The position numbers and the translations under genes are program-made. From G963668605 sp963793625 (lineage in GTDB: Bacteria > Acidobacteriota > Terriglobia > Bryobacterales > Bryobacteraceae): a DNA stretch of 64,000 bases. The stretch spans positions 124,001-188,000 of the forward strand of contig CAWCAT010000004.1 of assembly GCA_963793625.1 (NCBI GenBank), in the 5' to 3' direction. Of this stretch, positions 26,569-36,508 are shown in pieces (position 1 is the first letter of the stretch; every line of letters starts with the position of its first letter). The notes below the pieces were generated by a model, which had not been told where the DNA came from, made no database searches, and saw only the letters and a program-made list of their open reading frames with translations.

Positions 26569-27300
26569 CTAATAACGCGCAGGCAGATTTTTCTCCGCCC
26601 AGGCCAGGATGGCGCGCTGCTCGGCGGCATTGCCGTGGGGCGATTCGATATTCATGTAGCGGAATCTCGATTTCGCGGCAAGACGCGAGAGCGAGCCGTC
26701 GTCTTCTGGTGGCGCTTTCTCCTGCAACACAACGTTATAGGGCGATCGACGCAGCACGTCGAAGTCGCGCGCATCGGTGCAGAGCATGAACTCTCGCGGA
26801 TGCGTCGGATTGTTCAGCGCAGTCTTGTCACTGATGGAAACCTCATCTTCCACGGAGTATCCCGGTCCGTTGTTGTGCAGACAAATCAACAGGCCTGCGA
26901 GCGGAGGCTGAATGGCTCTTATGAAGTTCGGGCGATCGCGATCGAGCAGATTGAGCGCTGCGTTGATCTGCGGTTCTGTCCACTTAGGGTTCAGTGTGCG
27001 CAGGTTCTTCTCCGCCCCAACGCGCGAGAACATTCGATTGGGATCGATCTGTCCTCCCAGGATCGGAACGTTGCGCTCCGTACTCCGCACCAGGTGCGCG
27101 GTGCCGGGCGCGTGCTGCATGTGTTCCATCAAAACTTCACGGGCTGTGTTTTCGTTGCCGTGAATGTGCAAATAGCGCCGCATTGATTTTCCATGCCTGA
27201 GAACACGGAAGCGAGCCTCCCCTATGCGCAGCGAGTTACTGCGCCAAAAGAAAGGAAATGCTCCGAGTCCTAGCAGGAATTCACGACGGCTGGTAATCAT
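26569..27300 (-). CDS. Tat-exported M14/AstE-like putative zinc peptidase or amidase
   Basis: This 243-residue protein has a short twin-arginine leader (TSRREFLLGLGAFPFF). A putative zinc motif HGNE (in YLHIHGNENTARE, HxxE form) occurs near residue 47, with a later candidate His in LLICLHNNGPG. Together they match the spacing logic of the M14 carboxypeptidase / succinylglutamate-desuccinylase fold, but sequence similarity is weak and the protein is shorter than typical M14 enzymes. It may trim peptidoglycan peptides or amides outside the membrane. It is divergent from the DUF1624 gene with a very short intergenic gap. Confidence 0.6.
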   Translation of the reverse strand: MITSRREFLLGLGAFPFFWRSNSLRIGEARFRVLRHGKSMRRYLHIHGNENTAREVLMEHMQHAPGTAHLVRSTERNVPILGGQIDPNRMFSRVGAEKNLRTLNPKWTEPQINAALNLLDRDRPNFIRAIQPPLAGLLICLHNNGPGYSVEDEVSISDKTALNNPTHPREFMLCTDARDFDVLRRSPYNVVLQEKAPPEDDGSLSRLAAKSRFRYMNIESPHGNAAEQRAILAWAEKNLPARY

Positions 27301-27326
27301 AAGTTTCTATGTTATAGTTGCTGCCT

Positions 27327-28517
27327 ATGTCCGTTGCTACTGGGAAGGCACGCATTCAGTCTATCGATCTCGTCCGCGGCTTTGTGATGATCCTGATGGC
27401 GCTCGATCACACGCGCGACTTTTTTCACGCGGGCGCGCAACATTACGATCCACTGGACCTCACGAAAACCAGCGCAATCCTGTTCTTCACCAGATGGATT
27501 ACGCACTTCTGCGCCCCGACCTTCATGTTCCTGGCGGGAACGGGCGCATATCTGCTGTTCCGACGAGGAAGGAGTAGCTCGGAAGTATCGCGCTTTCTGC
27601 AAACGCGCGGGCTATGGCTGATCATCCTCGAATTTACGTGGATCCTGTGTCTCGGGTGGAAATTCAATTTCGCTTACGACAAGGTTTATTTCGCTGTGAT
27701 CTGGGCGCTGGGCGCGTCGATGATTGTCCTTTCCCTGTTGGTCAGAGTGCCCTGGAAGGCGCTGTTGGCGGGCAGCCTGGCGATGATCGCCGTTCACAAC
27801 GCCTTTGATGGCATTCGTCCGGAGCAGCTTGGCGTTTTCGACTGGCTATGGAAGTTCCTCCACACACGAGGCGTCATGCACCTAGCTGGTATCAATCTGG
27901 TGACGCCATATCCGCTGATTCCATGGATCGGTGTAATGTCGGCCGGTTATTGCTTCGGCCGAGTGATGGACCTGGAATCGGACAGGCGGAGTGCGCTACT
28001 ATTCCGCCTTGGAGCGGCGCTGACGTTCGGCTTCGTGCTGCTGCGCGGGACGAACCTTTATGGCGACCCGCGTGGATGGTCGGCACAATCAAGTGTCGGA
28101 TTCACCATACTTTCGTTTCTTGATTGTGCAAAGTATCCGCCGTCGCTGTTGTACCTACTGATGACACTCGGGCCGATTATTCTTGCGCTCGGTCTGCTGG
28201 AGCGTGTAATAGTGAGCGAAACGAACCCAGTGCTTATCTTTGGACGAGTCCCGTTATTCTACTATCTGTTGCATCTTCCCATGATTCACGGCCTTGCGCT
28301 GCTGATTAGCTGGCTGCGAATCGGCCGCGTCGATTTCCTGCTGAACGCGCCTCCCGCGTTGGGTGGACCGACGGCTGGCTTCCCTGTGGATTACGGCTAC
28401 AGCCTGGGCATCGTGTATCTGGTTTGGCTGGCGATTGTGGTAGCGCTGTATCCGCTGTGTCGTTGGTTTGCGGCGCTCAAGCAGCGTAACCGGTCCGTGG
28501 TGTTGAGTTACCTCTAA
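27327..28517 (+). CDS. DUF1624 / heparan-glucosaminide acetyltransferase-like membrane protein
   Basis: This is a polytopic membrane protein of about 396 residues. The N-terminus SIDLVRGFVMILMALDHTRD is the hallmark of the DUF1624/YeiB/HGSNAT superfamily, followed by about ten helices (ILFFTRWITHFCAPTFMFLAG; GLWLIILEFTWILC). Related proteins move acyl groups across the membrane onto sugars. I chose the ATG at 27327; a TTG at 27318 would add three residues and neither has a clear Shine-Dalgarno. The substrate is unknown. Confidence 0.85.
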   Translation: MSVATGKARIQSIDLVRGFVMILMALDHTRDFFHAGAQHYDPLDLTKTSAILFFTRWITHFCAPTFMFLAGTGAYLLFRRGRSSSEVSRFLQTRGLWLIILEFTWILCLGWKFNFAYDKVYFAVIWALGASMIVLSLLVRVPWKALLAGSLAMIAVHNAFDGIRPEQLGVFDWLWKFLHTRGVMHLAGINLVTPYPLIPWIGVMSAGYCFGRVMDLESDRRSALLFRLGAALTFGFVLLRGTNLYGDPRGWSAQSSVGFTILSFLDCAKYPPSLLYLLMTLGPIILALGLLERVIVSETNPVLIFGRVPLFYYLLHLPMIHGLALLISWLRIGRVDFLLNAPPALGGPTAGFPVDYGYSLGIVYLVWLAIVVALYPLCRWFAALKQRNRSVVLSYL

Positions 28518-28568
28518 GGGCACGGGACAAATCGCCCCGGTGGCATAATGTAGGCGGAGGATTTACCA

Positions 28569-29843
28569 ATGCTTCTAGACGCGACGCACTCCATCGATAA
28601 AGAACTGAATCCGTGGCTCGCAGCCGAAACCCGCTTTGACGAGGCTGCAAGACTGCTTGGGCTGGACGATGGCATGCGCAAGGTGCTGAGGACGTCATCG
28701 CGCGAGATTACCGTACACATTCCCGTGCAACTGGATGACGGCCGGCTCGAGGTATTTACCGGATACCGAGTGCAGCACTCCCTGGCCCGTGGACCTGGAA
28801 AAGGTGGTATTCGTTTCGCGCCGGATGTGAGTCTGGACGAAGTTCGCGCGCTGGCTGCGTGGATGACCTGGAAATGCGCGGTAGTCAATATTCCATTCGG
28901 TGGCGCGAAGGGCGGTGTGATCTGTGATCCTCCGATGCTGTCGCAGGCTGAACTGGAGCGTATTACCCGTCGCTACACAGCTGAAATCATCGAATTCCTG
29001 GGCCCGGAGCGTGATGTGCCTGCGCCGGACATGAACACAAATGAGCAGACAATGGCCTGGATCATGGATACGTATTCCATGCACAACCGCTCCACTGTAA
29101 CTGCCGTGGTCACGGGCAAGCCGCTCAATCTGGGCGGATCGCGCGGGCGTCCGGAAGCAACAGGCCGCGGGTGCATGATAGTGACGCAGCAAGCGCTGCG
29201 CCGATTCGGTCTGGAACCTGCCAACACGCGCGTCGTGATTCAAGGTTTCGGGAACGTGGGCGGCATGGCAGCCAAGCTGATGGCGCGTGCGGGTTTCAAG
29301 ATCATCGCGATTTCTGAAGTGGAAGGCGCGGTCTTCAATCCGCACGGTCTGGATATCCCGAAACTGATGGATCATCGCAAAGAGACCGGTTCGATACTGG
29401 ACTTCCCGGAAGCTGAGAACATGGACGCAAAAGAAGCCATGTTCCTGGATTGCGATGTGCTCATTCCGGCCGCGAGAGAGAACGTAATCACGTCGAAAAA
29501 CGCCGACAAGATCCGAGCTAAGATTCTTTGCGAGGGCGCAAACGGACCCACGACGGCTGTGGCCGATGAGATTCTTGCGGAGAAAGGGGTGTTTGTCATT
29601 CCTGACATCCTGGCCAATGCGGGTGGCGTTACCGTATCCTATTTTGAATGGGTGCAGGATCGTCAGGGTTATTTTTGGAACGAGCAACTGGTCAACGGCC
29701 GGCTCGAAGAAATCATGGTAAACAGCTTCCGCGACGTGGTCAGCTATGGGGAAAAGCACAAAGTGCACAACCGCATCGCTGCGTACATGCTGGCGCTCGA
29801 CCGTGTGGCGTTCGCGATCAAATTGAGGGGCATTTACGCTTGA
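28569..29843 (+). CDS. gdhA: Glutamate dehydrogenase (Glu/Leu/Phe/Val dehydrogenase family)
   Basis: This 424-residue enzyme is of the hexameric catabolic/NAD-type length class. It converts glutamate to 2-oxoglutarate and ammonia, or the reverse. The substrate-binding and catalytic segment includes GPGKGGIRFAPDV, the lysine motif IPFGGAKGGVICDP, and PAPDMNTNEQTMAWIMDTYS. The Rossmann cofactor loop is VIQGFGNVGGMAAKLM. The ATG at 28569 follows GGAGG. Specificity for glutamate rather than a branched-chain amino acid is likely from the overall pattern but was not proven here. It lies near glnA and glnE, which fits nitrogen assimilation. Confidence 0.93.
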   Translation: MLLDATHSIDKELNPWLAAETRFDEAARLLGLDDGMRKVLRTSSREITVHIPVQLDDGRLEVFTGYRVQHSLARGPGKGGIRFAPDVSLDEVRALAAWMTWKCAVVNIPFGGAKGGVICDPPMLSQAELERITRRYTAEIIEFLGPERDVPAPDMNTNEQTMAWIMDTYSMHNRSTVTAVVTGKPLNLGGSRGRPEATGRGCMIVTQQALRRFGLEPANTRVVIQGFGNVGGMAAKLMARAGFKIIAISEVEGAVFNPHGLDIPKLMDHRKETGSILDFPEAENMDAKEAMFLDCDVLIPAARENVITSKNADKIRAKILCEGANGPTTAVADEILAEKGVFVIPDILANAGGVTVSYFEWVQDRQGYFWNEQLVNGRLEEIMVNSFRDVVSYGEKHKVHNRIAAYMLALDRVAFAIKLRGIYA

Positions 29844-29863
29844 TGCCGGGGCGGATGCAGTAG

Positions 29864-32429
29864 GTGAGTAGCGCTCCGACGACGCCGCTGATGCGGCAGT
29901 ATCATTCCATCAAACAACAGGTCCCTCAGGCCTTGCTGATGTTCCGCCTGGGGGATTTCTACGAGTTGTTTTACGAGGACGCCGTCACTGCTGCTCGCGA
30001 ACTCGAAATCACCCTCACATCGCGCAACAAGGATAAAGAAGATTCCGTGCCGATGTGCGGCGTTCCGCATCATGCCGCAGAAGGCTACATCGCGCGACTG
30101 ATCCAAAAGGGGTTTCGCGTAGCCATCTGCGAGCAGATGGAAAACCCGAAGCTGACGAAAACGATTGTGAGGCGCGAGATCACGCGCATAGTCACTCCCG
30201 GAACGGCGACCGAAGCAAGCGTACTGCGTTCGCACGAAAACAACTACCTGGCGGCAGTGACGTTTCAGGGCGAGCGCGCGGGCTTGGCGCATGTAGATGT
30301 GTTGACAGGCGAGTTTCGCGTGACTGAACTCGATGCGGCGGATGTGATTTCGGCGATCGAGAACCTGAACGCGCGCGAAGTGCTGCTATCGCCCTCGCAA
30401 CATGTCGCTGCACGCACGCTTCGTACGGAACTCGAGGGGTGGGTTTTCGGCTTCGAATACGCCGAACGTACGCTGCGCGAGCATTTCAAGCTGCTCTCGC
30501 TAGATGGCTGTGGGCTCGACGACAAGCCGCTCGCAGTGGGCGCGGCGGGCGCGATTCTGCACTACCTGCGCGATACGCAACGATCCGCGCTGGATCATGT
30601 TGACCGGCCGACGTTTTACGACCGGGCCGCCTCTATGGTGCTGGACGGCGTGACCATTCGCAATCTGGAATTGGTCGAGCCTCTGTTTCAAGGCGATTCC
30701 AAGGATTCGACACTGTCTGCACGTGATCGATGAAACGCTGACCGGCATGGGTGGACGGCTGTTACGGCGCCGGTTGCTGCGGCCATCGCTCGAGCGCGCG
30801 GAGATCGAAGCCCGGCTGGATCGCGTCGAGCAATTGCTCAAAGCCACGATTGCCTGCACCGAAATTCGCAAGATTCTGGGGACAGTCCTTGACCTGGAGC
30901 GGCTACTGGCAAAGGTAACGCTGGGCACGGCAGGTCCGCGCGAAGTACTGGCGCTCGGGCGCTCGCTCGATAAATTGCCCACCCTGAACAAAGTGGCACA
31001 GGCGTATCTGGCGGAGCCGATCGATGAAATGGCTGAGGTCCGCGAGCGAATTCTGAGCGGCATATGCGATGAGCCGCCGATCAATCTGAACGATGGCGGC
31101 ACCATTCGCGACGGTTGCCATGCTGGGCTGGATGAGCTGCGCGATATCAGCCGCAACAGCAAGCAGTACATCGCCCAGATCGAGCAACGTGAGCGCGGGC
31201 GCACGGGCATCTCGTCGCTCAAGGTTCGCTTCAACAATGTTTTCGGATATTACATCGAGATTTCGAAGGCCAACATACATAACGCGCCTGCCGACTACGA
31301 ACGCAAGCAGACGCTGGTGAATGCCGAGCGGTTTACCACTCCGGAGCTGAAGGAACTTGAGAGCAAGATTCTGGAAGCTGAAGAGAAGATTCTCACGATT
31401 GAGCGCGAGTTGTTTGGGGAAATCCGGGCGCATGCCGCAGCGCACGCGTTACGAATCCGCGCGGCCGCCAACTCAGTCGCGGAACTGGATGTCACGGCTG
31501 CTTTAGCCCAGGTCGCGGCGGCGCAGCGCTACACACGACCGCAGTTTTCTGAGGCGGGGGAGATGCGGATTGCAGCGGGACGCCATCCGGTCGTGGAGAA
31601 ACTGGCGGAACGCGATTCCCAGCGGTTCATTCCCAACGATGTGTATCTGGATTCGGAAGGCGAATATATCGCCGTCATTACGGGTCCGAACATGGGCGGT
31701 AAATCGACGTATTTGCGGCAGGCGGCTTTGATCGTAATCATGGCCCAGATCGGATCGTTCGTTCCGGCCGACGCCGCGCTTCTGCCGCTGGTGGATCGGG
31801 TCTATACGCGCATTGGTGCTGCGGACAACCTGGCACGCGGGCGTTCGACGTTCATGGTGGAGATGACCGAGACGGCGGTGATTCTGAATACCGCAACCGA
31901 GCGTAGCCTGATCGTGCTCGACGAAATCGGGCGCGGGACGGCTACTTACGACGGGCTTGCGCTGGCTTGGGCGGTCGTGGAGCACATACACCAGAAGATT
32001 CGCGCGAAGACGCTGTTCGCCACGCACTACCACGAACTTACTGAACTGGCCGAGCAATTGACTGGGGTGCGCAACCTACACGTGTCGGTCAAAGAAGCCG
32101 GGGATCAGATTATTTTCCTGCGCAAAGTGGAGCCCGGGAGCGCGGATCGCAGCTACGGTATCGAGGTCGCACGACTGGCCGCGCTGCCTATGAGCGTGAT
32201 CGAGCGCGCTCGGGAGGTTCTGCTGCTGCACGAAAAGAGCGAGCATGAGGTGACTGAGGAATTAACGCCGCAACCGGCGCGCCGTTCCGCTCCCATGCAG
32301 ATTCAGCTCTTTGAACCTGTGAACTACCAGATTGCCGAACGCATTCGCAGTTTGAAATTGGACCAATTACGTCCGATAGAAGCACTGCAATTGCTGGCCG
32401 ACCTGCAAGAGGAGTTGAAAAGACAATGA
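29864..32429 (+). CDS. mutS: DNA mismatch repair protein MutS (one-base frameshift near 30715)
   Basis: MutS recognises mispaired bases and hands them to MutL. The N-terminus has the mismatch-binding loop region ALLMFRLGDFYELF. The ATPase half has ITGPNMGGKSTYLRQ (Walker A), TFMVEMTE, IVLDEIGRGTATYDG (Walker B) and FATHYHELTEL. The frame breaks at about 30715: removing one T from CACTGTCTGCACGTG joins TL to LHVIDETLTGMGGRLLRR, as in the family, and gives 854 residues, a normal length. A GTG start at 29864 is used. The downstream anmK start overlaps the stop in an ATGA. Confidence 0.95.
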
Positions 32430-33520
32430 AAGTCGCGGGCATTATGAGCGGCACGTCGCTCGATGGTATTGACGTCGCGGTGGTAGATATACGCGGCCGG
32501 CAGTGGAAAGTACTGGAATACGCTACCACTCCTTACCCGCGCGCGGTGCGCGAGGCAATTCTTGAGGTCTCTAATTCGGAAACACACACAGCAAAAATCG
32601 CACGGCTTGGGTTTTTATTGGGTGAGCTTTATGCGGACGCCGTTTCTAAATTTGACGGAATTGAATTAGTTGGTTGCCACGGGCAGACGATCTTCCACGA
32701 AAGCACCCCTACGAAATTCGCGGGCCGGATGGTGAAAAGCACCATGCAGATCGGGGAGGCGGGGGTAATCGCGGAACGGTTGGGAGTGCCGGTAGTCTCG
32801 GATTTTCGACCCCGCGACATTGCCGCCGGCGGAACGGGGGCTCCGTTGGTACCGTTTGTTGATTACTTTCTCTACAGGAACCCGCGTCGCAATCGGGTGG
32901 CGCTCAATATCGGCGGTATAGCAAATATCACTTACATTCCGGCGGGCGCAAAAGCGGAACAGGTGATCGCATTCGACACTGGTCCGGGAAATATGGTTAT
33001 CGACGGGCTGACCCAGATCGCTACGAAAGGTCGCCTGAAGTACGACAAAGGTGGTCAGTTGGCCCGATCCGGCAATGTGGACGGAGCACTGCTTGATCAG
33101 CTGATGCGGGATCGTTTCTACCTGCAAAAGCCACCCAAGAGCGCTGGCCGCGAGCAGTATGGACGCGAGTTCATCCTGAGGCTTCTTGACACGGGAATGC
33201 CGATATATACTTTGATAGCAACAGTTACGGCACTCACCGCAGCAACTATCTCGGACGGAATTGGCCGCTTTGCAGGCAGCCTGGACGATCTCATCGTTTC
33301 CGGAGGCGGAGCGCACAATCCCGCGATCATGGCCTATCTGGCCGCCTTCCTGCCCGGCGTTCAGATTCAGACATCTGCTGATTACGGCATTGATCCGGAC
33401 GCAAAAGAGGCGGTAGCATTTGCGATTCTGGCCTATGAGACCTGGAACCGGAGACCAGGGAACCTACCCTCGGCGACGGGTGCCCGACACTCGGTTGTTC
33501 TTGGGAAGCTAACTTTTTAG
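32426..33520 (+). CDS. anmK: Anhydro-N-acetylmuramic acid kinase
   Basis: AnmK phosphorylates 1,6-anhydro-MurNAc recovered from peptidoglycan turnover to MurNAc-6-phosphate. The 364-residue protein shows the ASKHA-type phosphate-1 loop GIMSGTSLDGIDVAVVD at residues about 5-21, SDFRPRDIAAGGTGAPLVPF, NIGGIANITYIP and FDTGPGNMVIDGL. It overlaps the end of mutS by 4 bases, so it is translationally coupled to it. Confidence 0.96.
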   Translation: MKVAGIMSGTSLDGIDVAVVDIRGRQWKVLEYATTPYPRAVREAILEVSNSETHTAKIARLGFLLGELYADAVSKFDGIELVGCHGQTIFHESTPTKFAGRMVKSTMQIGEAGVIAERLGVPVVSDFRPRDIAAGGTGAPLVPFVDYFLYRNPRRNRVALNIGGIANITYIPAGAKAEQVIAFDTGPGNMVIDGLTQIATKGRLKYDKGGQLARSGNVDGALLDQLMRDRFYLQKPPKSAGREQYGREFILRLLDTGMPIYTLIATVTALTAATISDGIGRFAGSLDDLIVSGGGAHNPAIMAYLAAFLPGVQIQTSADYGIDPDAKEAVAFAILAYETWNRRPGNLPSATGARHSVVLGKLTF

Positions 33521-33573
33521 GGAACTTGCGGCCGGGATGCGTCGTACTTTCTGACGGAGGCGCAATAAGCGCG

Positions 33574-33870
33574 ATGTTTTGCACTACTTGTGGTCAACAG
33601 CTTCAGGATACGGCGCGTTACTGCTCTCAATGCGGAAGATCTACGGGTCCGGCAGTTCAGCCCAAACGGCTCTACCGAGTCCTGAGCCAAAAGAAAATTG
33701 CAGGCGTGTGCGCCGGCGTTGCAAGATATCTGAACGCTGACGTTACTCTGGTGAGGGTTTTGTGGGTGCTTATCACGCTGCTGACCGGTGTCACGTTGAT
33801 TGCATATATCATTGCCTGGATTGTGTTGCCAACTGAAACCGACTTGGCTGTGGAGCGACAGTTCGCCTGA
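33574..33870 (+). CDS. Zinc-ribbon/PspC-domain membrane protein
   Basis: The ATG at 33574 is 13 bases after GGAGG and gives 98 residues. The N-terminus is a small zinc ribbon (CTTCGQQLQ, then CSQCG). A PspC domain follows (RVLSQKKIAGVCAGVARYLN; then a membrane helix in VLWVLITLLTGVTLIAYI). PspC proteins sit in the inner membrane and contribute to envelope-stress responses; those with a zinc ribbon may sense metal or redox. No other psp gene lies beside it. Confidence 0.88.
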   Translation: MFCTTCGQQLQDTARYCSQCGRSTGPAVQPKRLYRVLSQKKIAGVCAGVARYLNADVTLVRVLWVLITLLTGVTLIAYIIAWIVLPTETDLAVERQFA

Positions 33871-33890
33871 GATTTTCGTCGTGTTCTGAA

Positions 33891-33903
33891 GTTGTTACAC
33901 GGT
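33891..33903 (+). repeat. Direct repeat copy 1 (GTTGTTACACGGT)
   Basis: A 13 bp exact match to 34037-34049, 146 bp apart, in the convergent intergenic region. Confidence 0.7.
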
Positions 33904-34036
33904 TGTCGTAACGCCCCACAGAGGCCTATTTAGGCGTCTTGTCCGAATTTGAAGCTGTTAACAATTAAATCAATTCGGTGTTCGCATTTAACAGGTTACT
34001 TCTGCAATTATCCATAAAGGGCGCTTCATTTCGCTT

Positions 34037-34049
34037 GTTGTTACACGGT
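34037..34049 (+). repeat. Direct repeat copy 2 (GTTGTTACACGGT)
   Basis: The second exact copy of the 13-mer at 33891-33903. It lies 24 bp before the GNRA-loop hairpin. Confidence 0.7.
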
Positions 34050-34201
34050 ATAAACTACTACAGTGGATACAGGTTTGATTCGAAAGAATCAAATCTCGAA
34101 GTTGGGACTGCCGTACGCTCTTTGCAGGTTGTGCGGAATCTGCAGAGATCAAGCAGGCGGCAGTTTCCAGCTCGATCAATTCTCACCTGCGCGCTACCCA
34201 A

Positions 34202-34801
34202 TCATTGATTAAGCTCAAATTCGAAGATTTCGCCAGCCAGTTTAAAGACTAGCTTGCCCTGCCCAACCGTTTTTCCGGGAACCTGGAAGAATACCGCACC
34301 ATCTGTGGATTGACCCGATGCGAGTTTCGTTTGGACAAAGACGATAGCGGAAGCAGCAGCGGCGGCTTTCAGTCTGGTCGAGGAAACCTCAGCTAGCGCC
34401 TGCTGCCTTCGAACCTCGTATCCATTGGTAAACCGAAACCGACTCATGCCGTACAAGCCCTGCTCGTATGTGGAGACGAGTTTGATTACGTCGTTCCGGC
34501 TGCCCCGATCCAGAAAGCCAGTTACAACCTGCCTGGCTGGCGTGGCCTTAATAGTGTTCCCATCTTTACGCTGGATACTGAAGTCCTCAGGCTTCACGGT
34601 CCAGGTAACCGGGGAACCATTGGACACGGCAACCTGAAGGACGGCATAGTCGCGGAGGTGGGTGGGTAACTGCGACCACATTACAGTGACACCGCCCTTC
34701 GTAATCGTCTGATACTGCAAACCGCCAGATTCAAACTCAATCACCTGCGCCGATGCAGCCGCAACGAGGGCTATCAGAAGGAACGATTGGCGCAGCAGCA
34801 T
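34202..34801 (-). CDS. Exported protein of unknown function
   Basis: The ATG at 34801 gives a signal peptide (LLRQSFLLIALVAAASA) and 199 residues. The rest is mainly beta (FESGGLQYQTITKGGVTVMW; AVLQVAVSNGSPVTWTVKPEDF) and fits an immunoglobulin-like extracytoplasmic domain. An alanine-rich helix (LKAAAAASAIVFVQTKL) and a final beta segment follow. I recognise no named family. It is divergent from pckA, with only 43 bp between the starts, so the two promoters must overlap or face each other closely. Confidence 0.75.
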   Translation of the reverse strand: MLLRQSFLLIALVAAASAQVIEFESGGLQYQTITKGGVTVMWSQLPTHLRDYAVLQVAVSNGSPVTWTVKPEDFSIQRKDGNTIKATPARQVVTGFLDRGSRNDVIKLVSTYEQGLYGMSRFRFTNGYEVRRQQALAEVSSTRLKAAAAASAIVFVQTKLASGQSTDGAVFFQVPGKTVGQGKLVFKLAGEIFEFELNQ

Positions 34802-34844
34802 ATATCTTCCATGATAAACTGAGCCTACCGCTCCCCGAACTCCT

Positions 34845-36443
34845 ATGCAAAATACAGGAATACGACCAAGCAAGTACGGATTAGATAAACAGGGCATCCG
34901 GAATCTGGAAATCGCCCATTGGAATCTTGGCACAGCTCAACTGATTGAAAAGACGATGCAGCGCCACGAGGGGTTACTCGCCAGTGGTGGCGCCCTTGTC
35001 GTGCGCACAGGACAGTTCACCGGCCGTTCTCCAAAAGACAAATTTGTCGTTCGCGATGAAACTACCGAATCGACCGTCCATTGGGGTCCCGTCAACCAAC
35101 CGATGTCGCCCGAGCACTTCGATGCTCTGGAAGCGAAGCTCTATGCGTTTTTGCAGGGCCAGGAAGTCTTTGTCCAGGATTGCTTTGCGGGCGCCGATCC
35201 GGCATACTCGATTCCGATCCGCGTGATCACCCAGCGCGCCTGGCATAACCTGTTTGCGCGCCAACTTTTCATCCGGCCCGATCCCAACAAAACCGATCAG
35301 CACGTGCCCGAATTCACGCTGATATTCGCACCTGCATTCCACGCCGATCCCGCGATCGACGGAACCAACTCCGACACGTGCATCACGATCAACTTTAAAA
35401 AGAAAATCGTACTGATCGCCGGCACCAGCTATGCGGGCGAGATGAAGAAAAGCGTTTTCACGATTCTGAATTATCTTCTTCCGCTGCGCAACGCGCTCCC
35501 CATGCACTGTTCGGCAAATATGGGGCACAACAAGAAAGTCGCGCTTTTCTTCGGGCTTTCGGGCACCGGCAAAACAACGCTCTCCGCCGATCCGAACCGC
35601 CGTCTGATCGGCGACGACGAGCATGGCTGGACCGACACCGGTGTGTTCAATTTCGAAGGTGGCTGCTATGCGAAGTGCATCAAGCTATCGCGCGAAAATG
35701 AGCCGCAGATCTGGAACGCAATTCGATTCGGTACAGTTCTGGAAAACGTGTCGCTCGACACAGACCTGCGCTTGCTGGATTTTGATTCTGATCTGGTCAC
35801 AGAGAACACGCGCGCAGCCTATCGTGTCAATTTCATCGATAACGCCGTAATACCTGGCGTGGGGGGCCATCCCTCTTACGTGTTGTTCCTGACCGCCGAC
35901 GCATTCGGTGTACTGCCGCCAATATCGCGACTAACGCCGGAGCAGGCCATGTATCACTTCCTGAGCGGATATACTGCCAAGGTCGCGGGCACCGAACGCG
36001 GCTTAGGAAAGGAACCGCAGGCAACCTTTAGTGCGTGCTTCGGCGAGCCATTCCTGCCGATGCATCCGCAGGTCTATGCCAAACTGCTGGGCGAGAAACT
36101 GCGCCAGAACAAGGTGACCTGCTACCTGGTGAATACGGGTTGGATAGGTGGCCCCTATGGCGTTGGAAAACGCATGGATCTGCCGGCTACGCGTACGATG
36201 GTGGAAGCCGCGATCGAAGGCTGGCTCGACACGGTGGAAGTGGAACCGCATCCGATTTTTCGTGTGCTGGTGCCCAAGTCCTGTCCGGGTGTCGCGTCTG
36301 AAAAACTGGACGCGCGCGGGATGTGGGCCGACAACGCAGCTTACGATTGTGCCGCGAGAGACCTGGCTGGGCGCTTCCAGAAGAACTTCAAGCGCTTTGG
36401 CGATGTGGCACCGGAAATTGCGGAAGCCGGACCCCACGCATAG
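34845..36443 (+). CDS. pckA: Phosphoenolpyruvate carboxykinase (ATP)
   Basis: PckA converts oxaloacetate and ATP to PEP, CO2 and ADP, the gateway to gluconeogenesis. The 532-residue length is normal. Diagnostic segments are RTGQFTGRSPKDKF (substrate-binding Arg), LIAGTSYAGEMKKS, HCSANMGHNKK and the kinase-1a loop FGLSGTGKTTLSAD, followed by LIGDDEHGW (metal-binding Asp pair). It ends at 36443 and is followed by a clear terminator at 36465-36508. Confidence 0.97.
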   Translation: MQNTGIRPSKYGLDKQGIRNLEIAHWNLGTAQLIEKTMQRHEGLLASGGALVVRTGQFTGRSPKDKFVVRDETTESTVHWGPVNQPMSPEHFDALEAKLYAFLQGQEVFVQDCFAGADPAYSIPIRVITQRAWHNLFARQLFIRPDPNKTDQHVPEFTLIFAPAFHADPAIDGTNSDTCITINFKKKIVLIAGTSYAGEMKKSVFTILNYLLPLRNALPMHCSANMGHNKKVALFFGLSGTGKTTLSADPNRRLIGDDEHGWTDTGVFNFEGGCYAKCIKLSRENEPQIWNAIRFGTVLENVSLDTDLRLLDFDSDLVTENTRAAYRVNFIDNAVIPGVGGHPSYVLFLTADAFGVLPPISRLTPEQAMYHFLSGYTAKVAGTERGLGKEPQATFSACFGEPFLPMHPQVYAKLLGEKLRQNKVTCYLVNTGWIGGPYGVGKRMDLPATRTMVEAAIEGWLDTVEVEPHPIFRVLVPKSCPGVASEKLDARGMWADNAAYDCAARDLAGRFQKNFKRFGDVAPEIAEAGPHA

Positions 36444-36464
36444 ATACTGAGTCCGTCAGTTATG

Positions 36465-36508
36465 AACGCGAATGAGCCTCGATTCATCGGAGCACATTCG
36501 CGTTTTTT
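36465..36508. terminator. Rho-independent terminator after pckA
   Basis: The 10 bp stem AACGCGAATG with CATTCGCGTT, around a 20-base loop, is followed by TTTT on the plus strand. It ends at the stop of glnE on the opposite strand, so it could also act for that gene. Confidence 0.8.

Larger units (their letters stand above)
33871..34201. other. Convergent intergenic region with repeats and hairpins, no gene seen
   Basis: This 331 bp stretch between two convergent stops holds no convincing reading frame. It contains the exact 13 bp direct repeat GTTGTTACACGGT (33891-33903 and 34037-34049) and a 5 bp stem GCCTA/TAGGC (33924-33935). It also has the pair CCGAATT/AATTCGG (about 33943-33979) and a perfect 8 bp hairpin TTTGATTC-GAAA-GAATCAAA (34074-34093) with a GNRA tetraloop. 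It could be a small RNA gene, paired terminators or a decayed mobile repeat. Confidence 0.5.

Noticed and set aside
33871..34201. CRISPR-like repeat array
   Set aside because: Only two copies of a 13 bp repeat occur, 146 bp apart, which is not an array, and no cas gene is present in the window.
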